Positions 50,969-59,819 of a stretch of 64,000 bases of DNA are shown one piece after another. The notes under the pieces are model-generated. The model was not told the origin of the DNA and ran no database searches. It was given only the letters and a program-made list of their open reading frames with translations. Origin of the DNA: Halorubrum sp. Atlit-26R (GTDB lineage: Archaea > Halobacteriota > Halobacteria > Halobacteriales > Haloferacaceae); contig NZ_QPLT01000002.1 in assembly GCF_003666015.1 (NCBI RefSeq), positions 326,859-390,858 of the forward strand, read 5' to 3'. Position 1 is the stretch's first letter. Each line of letters starts with the position of its first letter. A program made the translations under genes and the position numbers.

Positions 50969-52459
50969 ATGCGATTCGACCGCTCCGACGCCGTCTTCTG
51001 TCACGTCACCTCGCTGCCGGGGGCGTACGGGATCGGCGACCTCGGCGAGGGCGCGCGCGAGTTCCTCTCGTTCCTCGGCGACGCCGGCGTCGACCACTGG
51101 CAGATCTGTCCGATCGGGCCGACCATCTCCGCGGCCGGGGAGTCGCCGTACCAGTCGCCGTCGGCGTTCGCCGGCAACCCGCTGTTCGTCGACCCCGAGG
51201 GACTCGTCGACGACGGCTGGCTCGACGAGGGCGACCTCGAGCCGGTCCCCGAGTTCCCGACCGACCGCGTCGACTACGACGCGGTCCGCGAGTACAAGCT
51301 GCCGCTGTTGCGGACCGCCTTCGAGCGGTTCGAGGAGCGGGCGAGCGAGGAGGACCGCGCGGCGGTAGCCGAGTTCCGCGAGCGCGAGCCGTGGCTCGAA
51401 GACTACGCGCTGTTCCGGGCGCTCTCCGACGCGCGGCCGGAGGACGTCTGGACCGACTGGCCCGAGCCGCTGCGGACGCGCGACCCCGACGCGCTCGCCG
51501 GCGCGCGCGACGAACACGCGTCGGAGGTCCGGTTCCGCGAGTTCGTCCAGTGGACGTTCGACCGGCAGTGGCGCGACCTGCGCGCGGTCGCGGCCGAGGA
51601 GGGGGTGTCGATCGTCGGCGACGTGCCGATCTACGTCGCGCTCGACTCCGCCGACGTGTGGGCGAGCCCCGAGGCGTTCCGGCTCGACGAGGGGAACCGC
51701 CCGACCGCGGTCGCGGGCGTCCCTCCCAACGCCGGCGACGACGGGCAGCGGTGGGGGAACCCGCTGTACGACTGGGACCGGCTCGCCGAGTCGGGGTACG
51801 ACTGGTGGCTCGATCGGTTCCGCCGGCTGTTCGAGCTCGCGGACGTGGCGCGGCTCGACCACTTCCTCGGGTTCGTCAAGTACTGGGCGATCCCCGCCCA
51901 CAGCGACGACCCCGCGGACGGCGAGTGGCGCGAGGGGCCGGGCCGCGACCTCTTCGAGACGGTCGAGCGCGAGCTCGGCCAGGCCCCCTTCATCGCCGAG
52001 GACCTCGGGTTCGAGGAGCCGGCGATGGACGAGCTGATGGCCGAGTTCGGCTTCCCCGGCATGCGCGTCCCGCAGTACGCGGACTGGTGCGCGGAGGGGA
52101 ACGAGTACCAGCCGATGCACTACGGCGAGGGCGTCGTCGGCTACACCTCGACGCACGACACGGACACGTGGGCCGGCTACTTCGAGGACCTCCCGGCCGA
52201 GCAGCGGGACTGCTTCCGGTACAACGTCGGCTCCGACCCCGACGAGCCGAGCGAGTGGGCGGTCATCGACGAGGTGTGGAGTTCGGACGCCATCCTCGCC
52301 GTGACCACGGTTCAGGACCTGCTCGGCCGCGGGAGCGAGGCGCGGTTCAACGAGCCCGGCACCCTCGACGGCAACTGGGAGTGGCGGGTCACCAGCGACG
52401 CCCTCGACGACGCGATCGCCGACCGCCTGTGGGAACTGGGCGGGAGACACGTGCGTTGA
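50969..52459 (+). CDS. malQ: MalQ, 4-alpha-glucanotransferase (GH77)
   Basis: 496 residues, the short GH77 form. Seen: SPYQSPSAFAGNPLFVDPEGL, GDVPIYVALDSADVW, the nucleophile in ARLDHFLGFVKYW, the acid in FIAEDLGFEEPAM, and YTSTHDTDTWAGYF. Disproportionates maltooligosaccharides and links the GH13 and GH15 activities beside it. Start at ATG 50969; an in-frame GTG lies seven codons earlier. 100 bp after the GH13 gene. Confidence 0.94.
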   Translation: MRFDRSDAVFCHVTSLPGAYGIGDLGEGAREFLSFLGDAGVDHWQICPIGPTISAAGESPYQSPSAFAGNPLFVDPEGLVDDGWLDEGDLEPVPEFPTDRVDYDAVREYKLPLLRTAFERFEERASEEDRAAVAEFREREPWLEDYALFRALSDARPEDVWTDWPEPLRTRDPDALAGARDEHASEVRFREFVQWTFDRQWRDLRAVAAEEGVSIVGDVPIYVALDSADVWASPEAFRLDEGNRPTAVAGVPPNAGDDGQRWGNPLYDWDRLAESGYDWWLDRFRRLFELADVARLDHFLGFVKYWAIPAHSDDPADGEWREGPGRDLFETVERELGQAPFIAEDLGFEEPAMDELMAEFGFPGMRVPQYADWCAEGNEYQPMHYGEGVVGYTSTHDTDTWAGYFEDLPAEQRDCFRYNVGSDPDEPSEWAVIDEVWSSDAILAVTTVQDLLGRGSEARFNEPGTLDGNWEWRVTSDALDDAIADRLWELGGRHVR

Positions 52460-52462
52460 GCC

Positions 52463-53491
52463 GTGACGGGAGCCCTCCCCGACGCGCCGGTCGTCCACGC
52501 CCTCGTCGTCGTCGCCGCGACCGGGTTCATCTGGCTCGGGAGCGGCTGGTTAGAGGAGGCCGCCGAGGCGCTCTCCGGGTACTACGGGCTCCCGGCCGTG
52601 GTCCAGGGCTCGGTCGTCGTCGCGGTCGGGTCGAGCTTCCCGGAGCTCGTGAGCGTGCTGGTCACCGCCCTCACCGGCGTCTTCGACATGGGCGTGGGCG
52701 CGTTGGTCGGGTCGGCCATCTTCAACGTCCTCGTTATCCCGGCCGCGTCGGGGCTGAGCGGCGACAGCGATCTGGAGGCCAACCGGGCGATCGTGTACAA
52801 GGAGGCGCAGTTCTACATGCTCGCGGTGTCGGCGCTGGTCGTGACGTTCGCGCTCGCGGTCATCTACTTCCCCGTGTCGACGGATCCGATCGTCGGGACG
52901 ATGCCGCGCTCGCTCGCGGTCATCCCGCTCGGGCTGTACGGGCTGTACCTCTTCATCCAGTACCAGGACGTCGACGACGCGGGGATCGAGCGCGTTCGCG
53001 ACGGGGTCGACGTCCGCCGCGAGTGGGGGAAGCTGGCGGCCGGGCTCGGGCTCATCGTCGTCACGGTCGAGCGGCTCGTCGCGTCGGTCGAGTCCCTCGG
53101 CGTCACCTTCGGCGTCCCCGAGTTCCTCGCCGGCGTCACGGTCGTCGCCGCCGCGACGAGCCTGCCGGACACGCTGGTGAGCGTCCGGACCGCGCGCGAG
53201 AACCGTGGGACGACGAGCCTCGGGAACGTCCTCGGGTCGAACACCTTCGACCTGCTCGTCGCGATCCCGCTCGGCGTCCTTATCGTCGGCGAGGTCGCCG
53301 TCAACTTCTCGACGGCGGTGCCGATGCTCGGCGTGTTGACCGTCGCGACCGTCCTGCTGTTCGTGACGCTCCGGACGAGCCTCGCGCTCGACGAGCGCGA
53401 GTCGTACGCGCTGCTCGCGGCCTACGGGCTGTTCGTCGCGTGGGTCGTCGCCGAGAGCGTCGGAGCGACGAGCGTGCTCAGGGGCGTGTGA
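52463..53491 (+). CDS. Ca2+/cation antiporter (CaCA superfamily)
   Basis: 342 residues, about ten membrane segments in two inverted halves. The alpha repeats are clear: VAVGSSFPELVSVLVTALTG and, near 220, VAAATSLPDTLVSVRTARE, with GNVLGSNTFDLL. Exchanges Ca2+ or another cation for Na+ or H+. GTG start, 3 bp after malQ, so it may be read through from the glucan operon, though function is unrelated. Confidence 0.9.
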   Translation: MTGALPDAPVVHALVVVAATGFIWLGSGWLEEAAEALSGYYGLPAVVQGSVVVAVGSSFPELVSVLVTALTGVFDMGVGALVGSAIFNVLVIPAASGLSGDSDLEANRAIVYKEAQFYMLAVSALVVTFALAVIYFPVSTDPIVGTMPRSLAVIPLGLYGLYLFIQYQDVDDAGIERVRDGVDVRREWGKLAAGLGLIVVTVERLVASVESLGVTFGVPEFLAGVTVVAAATSLPDTLVSVRTARENRGTTSLGNVLGSNTFDLLVAIPLGVLIVGEVAVNFSTAVPMLGVLTVATVLLFVTLRTSLALDERESYALLAAYGLFVAWVVAESVGATSVLRGV

Positions 53492-53572
53492 GGCCCGTCG
53501 CGGTCGTCGGTCGGTCTCGGGCACCGGTCGCCGGACGGCCGCGACACCGTCTGTCGGCTGTACGACGAGGGG

Positions 53573-53785
53573 TCAGTAGGAGTTCCGCCCGATGATGAGG
53601 TATAGCAACAGACCGAGAATCGGCGCGAAGAACACCACGAGCGCCCAGAGGACGGGCGGGTGGTCGCTGCGCGACTCCGCGTCCGAGTAGGTCCACACGA
53701 TCATCGCGAGGTGGACGACAAGGAAGACGAGGCTGATCAGCAGGGCGATCCCGGCGGCCGCGCCTTGGAGGAGCAACGGGGACAT
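53573..53785 (-). CDS. small PLDc_N-type membrane protein
   Basis: 70 residues. Two membrane helices, the second being PVLWALVVFFAPILGLLLYL followed by IIGRNSY, the short phospholipase D/cardiolipin-synthase N-terminal motif; no catalytic domain. Such stand-alone forms are common in halophiles; function unknown. Start chosen at ATG 53785. Confidence 0.82.
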   Translation of the reverse strand: MSPLLLQGAAAGIALLISLVFLVVHLAMIVWTYSDAESRSDHPPVLWALVVFFAPILGLLLYLIIGRNSY

Positions 53786-53880
53786 GCCGGCCGAAAGCAG
53801 AACGCCCCCGGACAAGTGTTTTCGGATCCGCGACTGCGGATCGGCGTAACCGATTTTCGCGTTGAGCGTGAACGTGTGGC

Positions 53881-54210
53881 ATGGTGAACGCGGTGCGCGC
53901 GGTCGGCGCCGCGATCGAAGGCCTCGTCGTCGGTGTGCCCCTCGCGTGGTGGGGGATCGCCGACGGCGAGGTGCGAGCCGGTCCGCTGGCGGTCGGCTTC
54001 GCGGCCGGCTACCTCTACCGGCACGCGCGGGCGGTCGCGGGCTGTCGGCGGTTCCGGAGCGGACCGGGGCGGAGCCTCGGGATCGCGCTGGCGTGGACGG
54101 CGATCGGCGTCGCTGTCGACCGATCCGTCGACGGTCCGGCGTCGAGACGCGCGTTCGCGGCCGGACTCGGACTGGGGTCGGCCGGCTACTGGCTCGCGCG
54201 GCGCGGATAG
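53881..54210 (+). CDS. small membrane protein, unknown function
   Basis: 109 residues, Gly/Ala-rich with three weak hydrophobic stretches (about 8-24, 32-46 and 65-82) and Arg-rich loops. No family recognised. Arg content is higher than in the neighbours, so a spurious reading cannot be excluded, but the frame begins with ATG and lies alone in its region. Confidence 0.5.
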   Translation: MVNAVRAVGAAIEGLVVGVPLAWWGIADGEVRAGPLAVGFAAGYLYRHARAVAGCRRFRSGPGRSLGIALAWTAIGVAVDRSVDGPASRRAFAAGLGLGSAGYWLARRG

Positions 54211-54299
54211 TGACGGGACCGAGCCGGGGGCGACCCGGGCGACGCGGGGAACCCCACCGGAGCCCGAACCGTTTTGATCCCGCGGCGCTCGGGTCCGGT

Positions 54300-55613
54300 A
54301 TGAAGCTCCCAGTCGACGCGGACCGGCTCCGGGCGGACATCGAGGCGAACGCGGCGTTCGGCCGCGTCGAGACGGACGACCCCGAGGCGCACGCGCGAAC
54401 GAATCGGACGGGGACCGAAGCCAATCGGCGGGCGAGGGACCGGCTGGTGGAGCGACTCCGCGACGCCGGCCTCGACGTGACGGTCGACGCCGTCGGGAAC
54501 GTCCTCGGGACGTGGACGCCGGAGAGCGCCGACCCGGACGCGGCGCCGGTCGTCTCGGGGAGCCACCTCGACAGCGTCCCCGAGGGCGGAATCTTCGACG
54601 GCCCGCTCGGCGTCTACGCCGCGCTGGAGGCCGTTCGCGCGATGCGCGACGACGGGTTCGAACCCGAGCGCCCGGTCGGCGTCGTGAGCTTCACCGAGGA
54701 GGAGGGGGGCACGTTCGGCAACGGCCTGCTGGGCTCGTCCGTCGCGACCGGTGAGCTGTCGCTCGACGAAGCCCTCGCGCTGACGAACCCGGAGGGCGAG
54801 ACGCTCGGCGAGGCGCTCGACCGGATCGGCTACCGCGGCGGGAGCGGGGTCGACGCCGCCACGCCGACCGACGCCGACGGCGACCCGACGACGCTCGATC
54901 CCGCGTCGTGGGCGGCGTTCTACGAGCTCCACGTCGAGCAGGACACGACGCTGGAGGACGCGGGCGCGGCGGCCGGCGTCGTGACGACGATCACGGGAAT
55001 CACCCACTGCGAGGCGGAAATCGAGGGAGAGGCGAACCACGCGGGCGCGACCGCGATGGACGAGCGGACGGACGCGCTCGCGGCCGCGAGCGAGTTCGTG
55101 TTGGACGTCGAGGCCGCCGCGAACGAGGTCGTCGACTCCTCGTCGCCCTCGGCGGTCGGCACCGTCGGGTCGCTGTCGGTCGAGCCGAACGCGACCAACG
55201 TCGTCCCCGGCCGCGTCGAGGCCGGCGTCGATATTCGCGACGTCGAGGCCGAGTCGATGGAGGCGATCGTCGACGCCGCGGGCGACTCGCTGGCCCGGCT
55301 GGAGCGCGAGCGAGGGGTCGAGACCGAGTTCGAGCGGCCGTTCGACGTGGCGCCGACACCGATGAGCGACCGCCTCCGCGAGGCCGCCCACGACGCCGCC
55401 GACGCGGCCGGGCGCGAGGCGATCGACCTCCACTCGGGCGCCGCCCACGACGCGATGCGGGTCGCGCGCGTCACCGACGCGTCGCTGCTCTTCGCTCCCT
55501 CGCGGGACGGAATCTCGCACAACCCCCGCGAGTGGACCGACTGGGCGGACTGCGCCGCCGCGACGGAGGTCCTGGCGGGCGCGCTCGCGCGCGTCGCCGT
55601 CGACGAGCGGTGA
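54300..55613 (+). CDS. M20-family amidohydrolase (N-carbamoyl amino acid hydrolase / allantoate amidohydrolase type)
   Basis: 437 residues. Metal ligands: His and Asp in SGSHLDSVPEGGIFDGPLGV, Glu in TEEEGGTFGNGLLGS, His in ELHVEQ, and the last His in the C-terminal GAAHDAM. The dimerisation domain (about 215-330) contains GEANHAGATAMDERTD. Hydrolyses ureido or amide groups; hydantoin, carbamoyl amino acid or allantoate cannot be told apart here. A TTTTGATC box precedes the start by about 30 bp. Confidence 0.9.
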   Translation: MKLPVDADRLRADIEANAAFGRVETDDPEAHARTNRTGTEANRRARDRLVERLRDAGLDVTVDAVGNVLGTWTPESADPDAAPVVSGSHLDSVPEGGIFDGPLGVYAALEAVRAMRDDGFEPERPVGVVSFTEEEGGTFGNGLLGSSVATGELSLDEALALTNPEGETLGEALDRIGYRGGSGVDAATPTDADGDPTTLDPASWAAFYELHVEQDTTLEDAGAAAGVVTTITGITHCEAEIEGEANHAGATAMDERTDALAAASEFVLDVEAAANEVVDSSSPSAVGTVGSLSVEPNATNVVPGRVEAGVDIRDVEAESMEAIVDAAGDSLARLERERGVETEFERPFDVAPTPMSDRLREAAHDAADAAGREAIDLHSGAAHDAMRVARVTDASLLFAPSRDGISHNPREWTDWADCAAATEVLAGALARVAVDER

Positions 55614-55873
55614 CGGTCGGGCCGGTGGCGGAGACAACGGAGTCGGCGCAGGGAGTGAAGTATATACGTCGTCGTGAGTGGACGCCTTCGGAGGCTCACC
55701 GGTGTCGCCGAGCCACGATGTCGAGGAAAACGGGGTATTAGGACGGTTTCCGTGAATATCTACCCACTCCGTTAGCGACATATTTATATACTCTTGAGAC
55801 TAACTACACGTTAACAGACTGGCGATTCGCGGACCTCGCTGTATTTTCGTCGGGGGATCGTCGGAGCAAACCC
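55614..55873 (+). promoter_or_regulatory. promoter region of the second tfb gene
   Basis: Two TATA boxes: TATATAC at 55661-55667 and, much stronger, TATTTATATA at 55781-55790. The latter would place transcription start near 55815 and leave a leader of about 60 nt, unlike the leaderless neighbours. A leader on a transcription-factor gene hints at post-transcriptional control. The 260-bp stretch holds no gene. Confidence 0.55.
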
Positions 55874-56926
55874 ATGACAGAGACAGACACCTACAGCGAC
55901 GGCGGAACGGAACGAGAGCGACTCGCGGACCCGGGCGACGCGCCCGCGAGCGGCGAGCGCACGCGAACGAAGGCGGACGCGGAGAAGTCGGCGGACGTCG
56001 AGGAGCGCACGGAGGGCGAGCGCGAGCGGACCACGACCTGCCCCGAGTGCGGCGGCCGACTCGCGACGGACACGGAACACGGCGAGACGGTGTGCAGCGA
56101 CTGCGGGCTCGTCGTCGAGGAGGACTCGGTCGACCGCGGGCCGGAGTGGCGCGCGTTCAACTCCGGCGAGCGGGACAGCAAGTCCCGGGTCGGGGCCCCG
56201 ACGACGAACATGATGCACGACAAGGGGCTCTCGACGAACATCGGCTGGCAGGACAAAGACGCCTACGGCAAGTCGCTTTCGGGCCGACAGCGGCGCCGGA
56301 TGCAGCGGCTGCGGACGTGGAACGAGCGGTTCCGCACCCGCGACTCCAAGGAGCGCAACCTGAAACAGGCCCTCGGCGAGATCGACCGGATGGCCTCCGC
56401 GCTCGGCCTCCCGGACAACGTCCGCGAGACCGCCTCCGTCATCTACCGCCGCGCGCTGAGCGAGAACCTCTTGCCCGGACGCTCCATCGAGGGCGTCGCG
56501 ACCGCGGCGCTGTACGCCGCCGCGCGGCAGGTGGGGAACCCCCGAAGCCTCGACGAGTTCACGGCGGTCTCCCGGGTGGAGAAGATGGAGCTCACCCGGA
56601 CGTACCGCTACGTCGTTCGCGAGCTCGGACTGCGCGTCCAGCCCGCGGACCCGACGAGCTACGTCCCGCGGTTCGTCTCCCGGCTCGACCTCTCGGACGA
56701 GACCGAACGGCGCGCCCGCGAACTGCTCGACGACGCCGCGAGCGCGGGGATCACGAGCGGCAAGTCGCCGGTCGGACTCGCCGCCGCCGCCGTCTACGCC
56801 GCGGCGCTGCTGTCGAACGAGAAGGTGACCCAGAGCCAAGTGTCCGAGGTCGCCGACGTCTCGGAGGTCACCATCCGGAACCGATACAAGGAGCTGCTCG
56901 AGGCGAGCGGTACCGTGAACGCCTGA
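55874..56926 (+). CDS. tfb: TFB, archaeal transcription initiation factor B, paralogue 2
   Basis: 350 residues. A polar N-terminal extension of about 55 residues precedes the zinc ribbon CPECGGRLATD...CSDCGLVV; B-finger [19 protein letters not shown]; two cyclin repeats (about 155-350). Relative to the first paralogue it differs in the extension and in the second cyclin fold. It probably directs a different set of promoters. Confidence 0.95.
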   Translation: MTETDTYSDGGTERERLADPGDAPASGERTRTKADAEKSADVEERTEGERERTTTCPECGGRLATDTEHGETVCSDCGLVVEEDSVDRGPEWRAFNSGERDSKSRVGAPTTNMMHDKGLSTNIGWQDKDAYGKSLSGRQRRRMQRLRTWNERFRTRDSKERNLKQALGEIDRMASALGLPDNVRETASVIYRRALSENLLPGRSIEGVATAALYAAARQVGNPRSLDEFTAVSRVEKMELTRTYRYVVRELGLRVQPADPTSYVPRFVSRLDLSDETERRARELLDDAASAGITSGKSPVGLAAAAVYAAALLSNEKVTQSQVSEVADVSEVTIRNRYKELLEASGTVNA

Positions 56927-57038
56927 CGCGCCGCAACGTGCCGATTCGACGTCGGATGTTCGACGCTCGGACCTCGCCGCGACGGCCGGCACCTCGTCGG
57001 CACCTACGTTTTTAACGCGGCCGGCTGTACACGGTGAC

Positions 57039-57218
57039 ATGGTTGACGCGTTCGTCAGACTCGTCTGTCCGGAGTGCGGCAAGGAGTGGCAGGACAATCC
57101 CGCCGAACTTCAGGATCTTCGGTCTAACTTCAGCTGTCCGGCGTGTCACGCGACGCGTCGCCTGACCGAGTTCATGCGAACGGAACGCGACCTCGAGGCC
57201 GTCAAGCAGTTCCAGTGA
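57039..57218 (+). CDS. small zinc-ribbon protein
   Basis: 59 residues. Four cysteines in two pairs: LVCPECGKEW and FSCPACHATR. The last 18 residues are a helical charged tail ending AVKQFQ. A TTTTTAAC box at 57009-57016 lies 23-30 bp before the ATG, so it is leaderless. Haloarchaea carry many such CPxCG micro-proteins, several with regulatory roles; this one has no known function. The gap after it (57219-57423) shows no gene. Confidence 0.8.
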   Translation: MVDAFVRLVCPECGKEWQDNPAELQDLRSNFSCPACHATRRLTEFMRTERDLEAVKQFQ

Positions 57219-57458
57219 CGCGCGGCGGAGCCAGCCGCCGCCGAACCGACCCCGGGCCGCCCTCCCGATCGAGAACTCACTGACTGCGCAGTGACGCCTT
57301 TCGCTCGCTTCGCGCGTCGCCGCGAACCTCCGAAAACGATCCTGATCGATCTATCGAGAACCCACTTCTCCGCCCCGCTACTCGCGAAATACGCGAACGG
57401 TGTGGTAACGTGACTCAAGATAATAATATAAACCTCCGGTAGCAAAGGACTGGTACTC

Positions 57459-57692
57459 ATGAAGAAGCAGGAGCTCATCCATCTTCACGGTCTCCTCGCG
57501 GAGGTACGAAAACAGTGCGAGTTCTGGGACGACGACGTCGACCTCGAAGCCTACGAGGAACTGGGCGTGAAGCCGACATCGATTCACAAGTCGAAGACCG
57601 ACCACAAAGCGGCCGTTTTCAAGCTGACTGAGGGAATCACCGAGCCGATGGAGTCGTCGGAATCGGAGCCGCTGGCCCCGACGGCCGACTGA
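57459..57692 (+). CDS. UPF0058 family protein, paralogue 2
   Basis: 77 residues. KKQELIHLHGLLAEVRKQC, then IHKSKTDHKAAVFKL match the family pattern seen in the paralogue at 32171. TATA box TAATATAAAC at 57424-57433, 26-35 bp upstream, implies a leaderless message. Function unknown. Confidence 0.88.
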   Translation: MKKQELIHLHGLLAEVRKQCEFWDDDVDLEAYEELGVKPTSIHKSKTDHKAAVFKLTEGITEPMESSESEPLAPTAD

Positions 57693-57755
57693 GACGTCTA
57701 CTGCGCGCTGCTCCTCGCCGACCGTCCGAACGCCGACCAGCGTCGCGACCGTCGC

Positions 57756-58199
57756 TCAGTACTCGGTGTCCTCTCCGGTACCGTCTCCGGCGTCGTCCCT
57801 GACACCATCCGACTCGGAGGTCTCCTCCGGGGGCGCGGACTCCTCCGTGCGGTCGCTCTCCGCGGAATCGATCTCGGTGACGGAAAGCACTTTCAGCGGG
57901 ATGTTTCGGAGGCGCTTACCGATCTCCTTGCGCGCGACGCGGCTGGCGTGTTCGTCGCGGTCGACGTTGAACACGTCCATCTGAAGCTCCAAGGCGACGA
58001 GCGCCTCGTCGGCCGCGACGAACGCCGGGTCGAGCCGCTCGCCGCTCGGCGACGTCCGCGTCCCCGTGTCGATTTCGACGTAGTTGAGATCCGGGTTGAG
58101 CATCTCGCCGGTCTTCGAGATGGCGATCCGGACCGCCTCGTCGGCGGTGTCCACGTCGTACACCGGAACCGCGGCCTCGACGACGACTCGACAGTCCAT
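57756..58199 (-). CDS. UPF0212 (DUF555) family protein
   Basis: 147 residues; the core (1-110) begins MDCRVVVEAAVPVYDV and contains ADEAVRIAISKTGEMLNP and DEALVALELQMDVFNV, as in the archaeal UPF0212 family. The last 35 residues are an acidic tail. Start chosen at ATG 58199, removing an upstream stretch not seen in the family. Function unknown. Confidence 0.88.
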   Translation of the reverse strand: MDCRVVVEAAVPVYDVDTADEAVRIAISKTGEMLNPDLNYVEIDTGTRTSPSGERLDPAFVAADEALVALELQMDVFNVDRDEHASRVARKEIGKRLRNIPLKVLSVTEIDSAESDRTEESAPPEETSESDGVRDDAGDGTGEDTEY

Positions 58200-58267
58200 C
58201 ACGCGTGTCGATACCACGCGAACGAGTATCAAACTTCGGCCGAAGCGCTTTCCGAGAGACGAATCAG

Positions 58268-59194
58268 TCACTCGCCGCCGGCACGGAGGTAGTAGAACAC
58301 GTACGTCTGCGCGTAGCCGGCGAACTCCCCGCCGAAGCGCTCGCGGATCGCCCGGGAGGTCTCGGCGTAGCCCCCGCGGTCGCAGTCGGGGTAGTACTCC
58401 TCGATCGTGGTGCGGATCCAGGTGTCGAGCGGCACCGCTTCGAGGAACCCCAGCGAGAACAGCAGCACGCAGTCCGCGACCTTGTCCCCGACGCCGACGA
58501 AGCGGGTGAGCGACTCGCGGGCCTCCTCGTAGGGGAGATCGACCGCCTCCAGCGGGTCGGCCTCACCCGTCGCGATCATCTCCGCGGTGCGCCGGACGTA
58601 CGGCGCGCGGTAGCCCAAGGAGAGGTCGCGGAGTTCCTCCTCGGTGCGCGCGGCCAACTGCTCGGGCGTCGGGAAGGCCCGATACGTCTCGTCGCCGAGC
58701 GCGACGGCGTCGCCGTACGTCTCCCGGAGCCGTCGCTGCATCCCGTGGATGCGGGCGACCCGCATCTGCGCCGAACAGATGAACGAGATCAGACAGGGGA
58801 AGACGGGGTCGCGGGTCAGCCGCATTCCCTCGTAGGCGTCGTACGCGCGCTCCAAGAGCGGGAGGTCCGGCGTGGCGTCGAGGATCGCGTCGAGGTCGTC
58901 GTCCAGCCGGAGCAGGTTCGTCAACAGCGGCTCGGCGTCCGTCGACGCCTCCCAGCGGAGCGTCCCGTCGTGGACGCCGCCCTCCTGTCGGACCCGGACC
59001 GCGACGCGCTCCTCGGTCACGCCGGGGATCGGGTCGACGACGGTCTCGTACCACGCGTCGCCGCCGTGCGCGTGCAGATCGTCGTACGTCTCGCCGTCCG
59101 CGCGGTTCCAGAGGTAGCTCTGTCCGCTCTCGAGGGTCGCCTGTAGGTCGAACGGTCCAGCCAGATCGCCGACGTCGATCGCCCCGCGTTCCAT
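58268..59194 (-). CDS. 8-oxoguanine DNA glycosylase (OGG1-like, HhH-GPD)
   Basis: 308 residues. N-terminal TBP-like domain starts FDLQATLESGQSYLW, the usual OGG1 beginning; the HhH-GPD core has CLISFICSAQMRVARI, then the catalytic Lys in GVGDKVADCVLLFSL and the Asp in PLDTWI. A bifunctional glycosylase/lyase that removes 8-oxoguanine. Stands alone on the minus strand. Confidence 0.9.
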   Translation of the reverse strand: MERGAIDVGDLAGPFDLQATLESGQSYLWNRADGETYDDLHAHGGDAWYETVVDPIPGVTEERVAVRVRQEGGVHDGTLRWEASTDAEPLLTNLLRLDDDLDAILDATPDLPLLERAYDAYEGMRLTRDPVFPCLISFICSAQMRVARIHGMQRRLRETYGDAVALGDETYRAFPTPEQLAARTEEELRDLSLGYRAPYVRRTAEMIATGEADPLEAVDLPYEEARESLTRFVGVGDKVADCVLLFSLGFLEAVPLDTWIRTTIEEYYPDCDRGGYAETSRAIRERFGGEFAGYAQTYVFYYLRAGGE

Positions 59195-59287
59195 CGTCTC
59201 GTCTCACGGCGCGCGCGGGCATGCGGGTTTCGGTCCCCGAACCGCCGCCGAGGACGGGTTTTTGTCCGCGCGACCCGTATCTGACGT

Positions 59288-59788
59288 ATGCCGACGTACA
59301 GGCGGACGACTCGGGTGCCGGCCCCGATCGAAGACGTGTGGGAGTTTCACTCCACGGTCGACGGACTGCGAGAGCTCACTCCGGACTGGATGCGGCTCCG
59401 CGTGGGTGGCGTCACCGGGCCGGACGGGTCGCCCGACCCGGAGGTCCTCGTCGCCGGTTCGGAGATCGAGATGTCGATCCGGCCGTTCGGGGCCGGACCG
59501 CGCCAGCGGTGGACCTCGCGGATCGTCGAGCGCGAGCCCGACGGGACGACGCCGCCCGAGCGCTCCGCTCGGTTCGTCGACGAGATGGAAGGCGGTCCGT
59601 TCCGGCGGTGGGAACACACCCACGCGTTCTACGCCGACGGCGACGAGACCCTCCTCGTCGACACGGTCGCCTATCGGCTGCCGCTCGGCCCGCTCGGCGA
59701 CGCGGTCGGACCGATGGCGAAGGTCGGGTTCGAGGGGATGTTCCGCGACCGGCACCGCCGGACAGCCGAGCGGTTCGCCGAGAGCTGA
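59288..59788 (+). CDS. SRPBCC-superfamily protein
   Basis: 166 residues. Starts RRTTRVPAPIEDVWEFHS; the pattern of helix, long beta sheet and C-terminal helix (MFRDRHRRTAERFAES) fits the SRPBCC ligand-binding fold, similar to ligand-binding SRPBCC proteins of halophiles. Ligand unknown. Divergent from the glycosylase gene. Confidence 0.87.
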   Translation: MPTYRRTTRVPAPIEDVWEFHSTVDGLRELTPDWMRLRVGGVTGPDGSPDPEVLVAGSEIEMSIRPFGAGPRQRWTSRIVEREPDGTTPPERSARFVDEMEGGPFRRWEHTHAFYADGDETLLVDTVAYRLPLGPLGDAVGPMAKVGFEGMFRDRHRRTAERFAES

Positions 59789-59819
59789 ACTCCGCCGCGG
59801 CGGCTTGACTGTCCGATCC

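Noticed and set aside
43862..52498. An uninterrupted minus-strand frame of about 2880 codons, and a plus-strand one of about 2280 codons over the same ground
   Set aside because: Only parts match families: the GH15 protein at 43862-48595 (-) and the GH13 protein at 48758-50869 (+). The rest is Arg/Val/Asp-rich shadow translation caused by GC-rich third positions.
57270..57360. Hairpin-like GC-rich stretch after the zinc-ribbon gene as a further copy of the structured repeat
   Set aside because: None of the five conserved blocks is present; only the common haloarchaeal CGCTCGCTTCGC type string resembles it.
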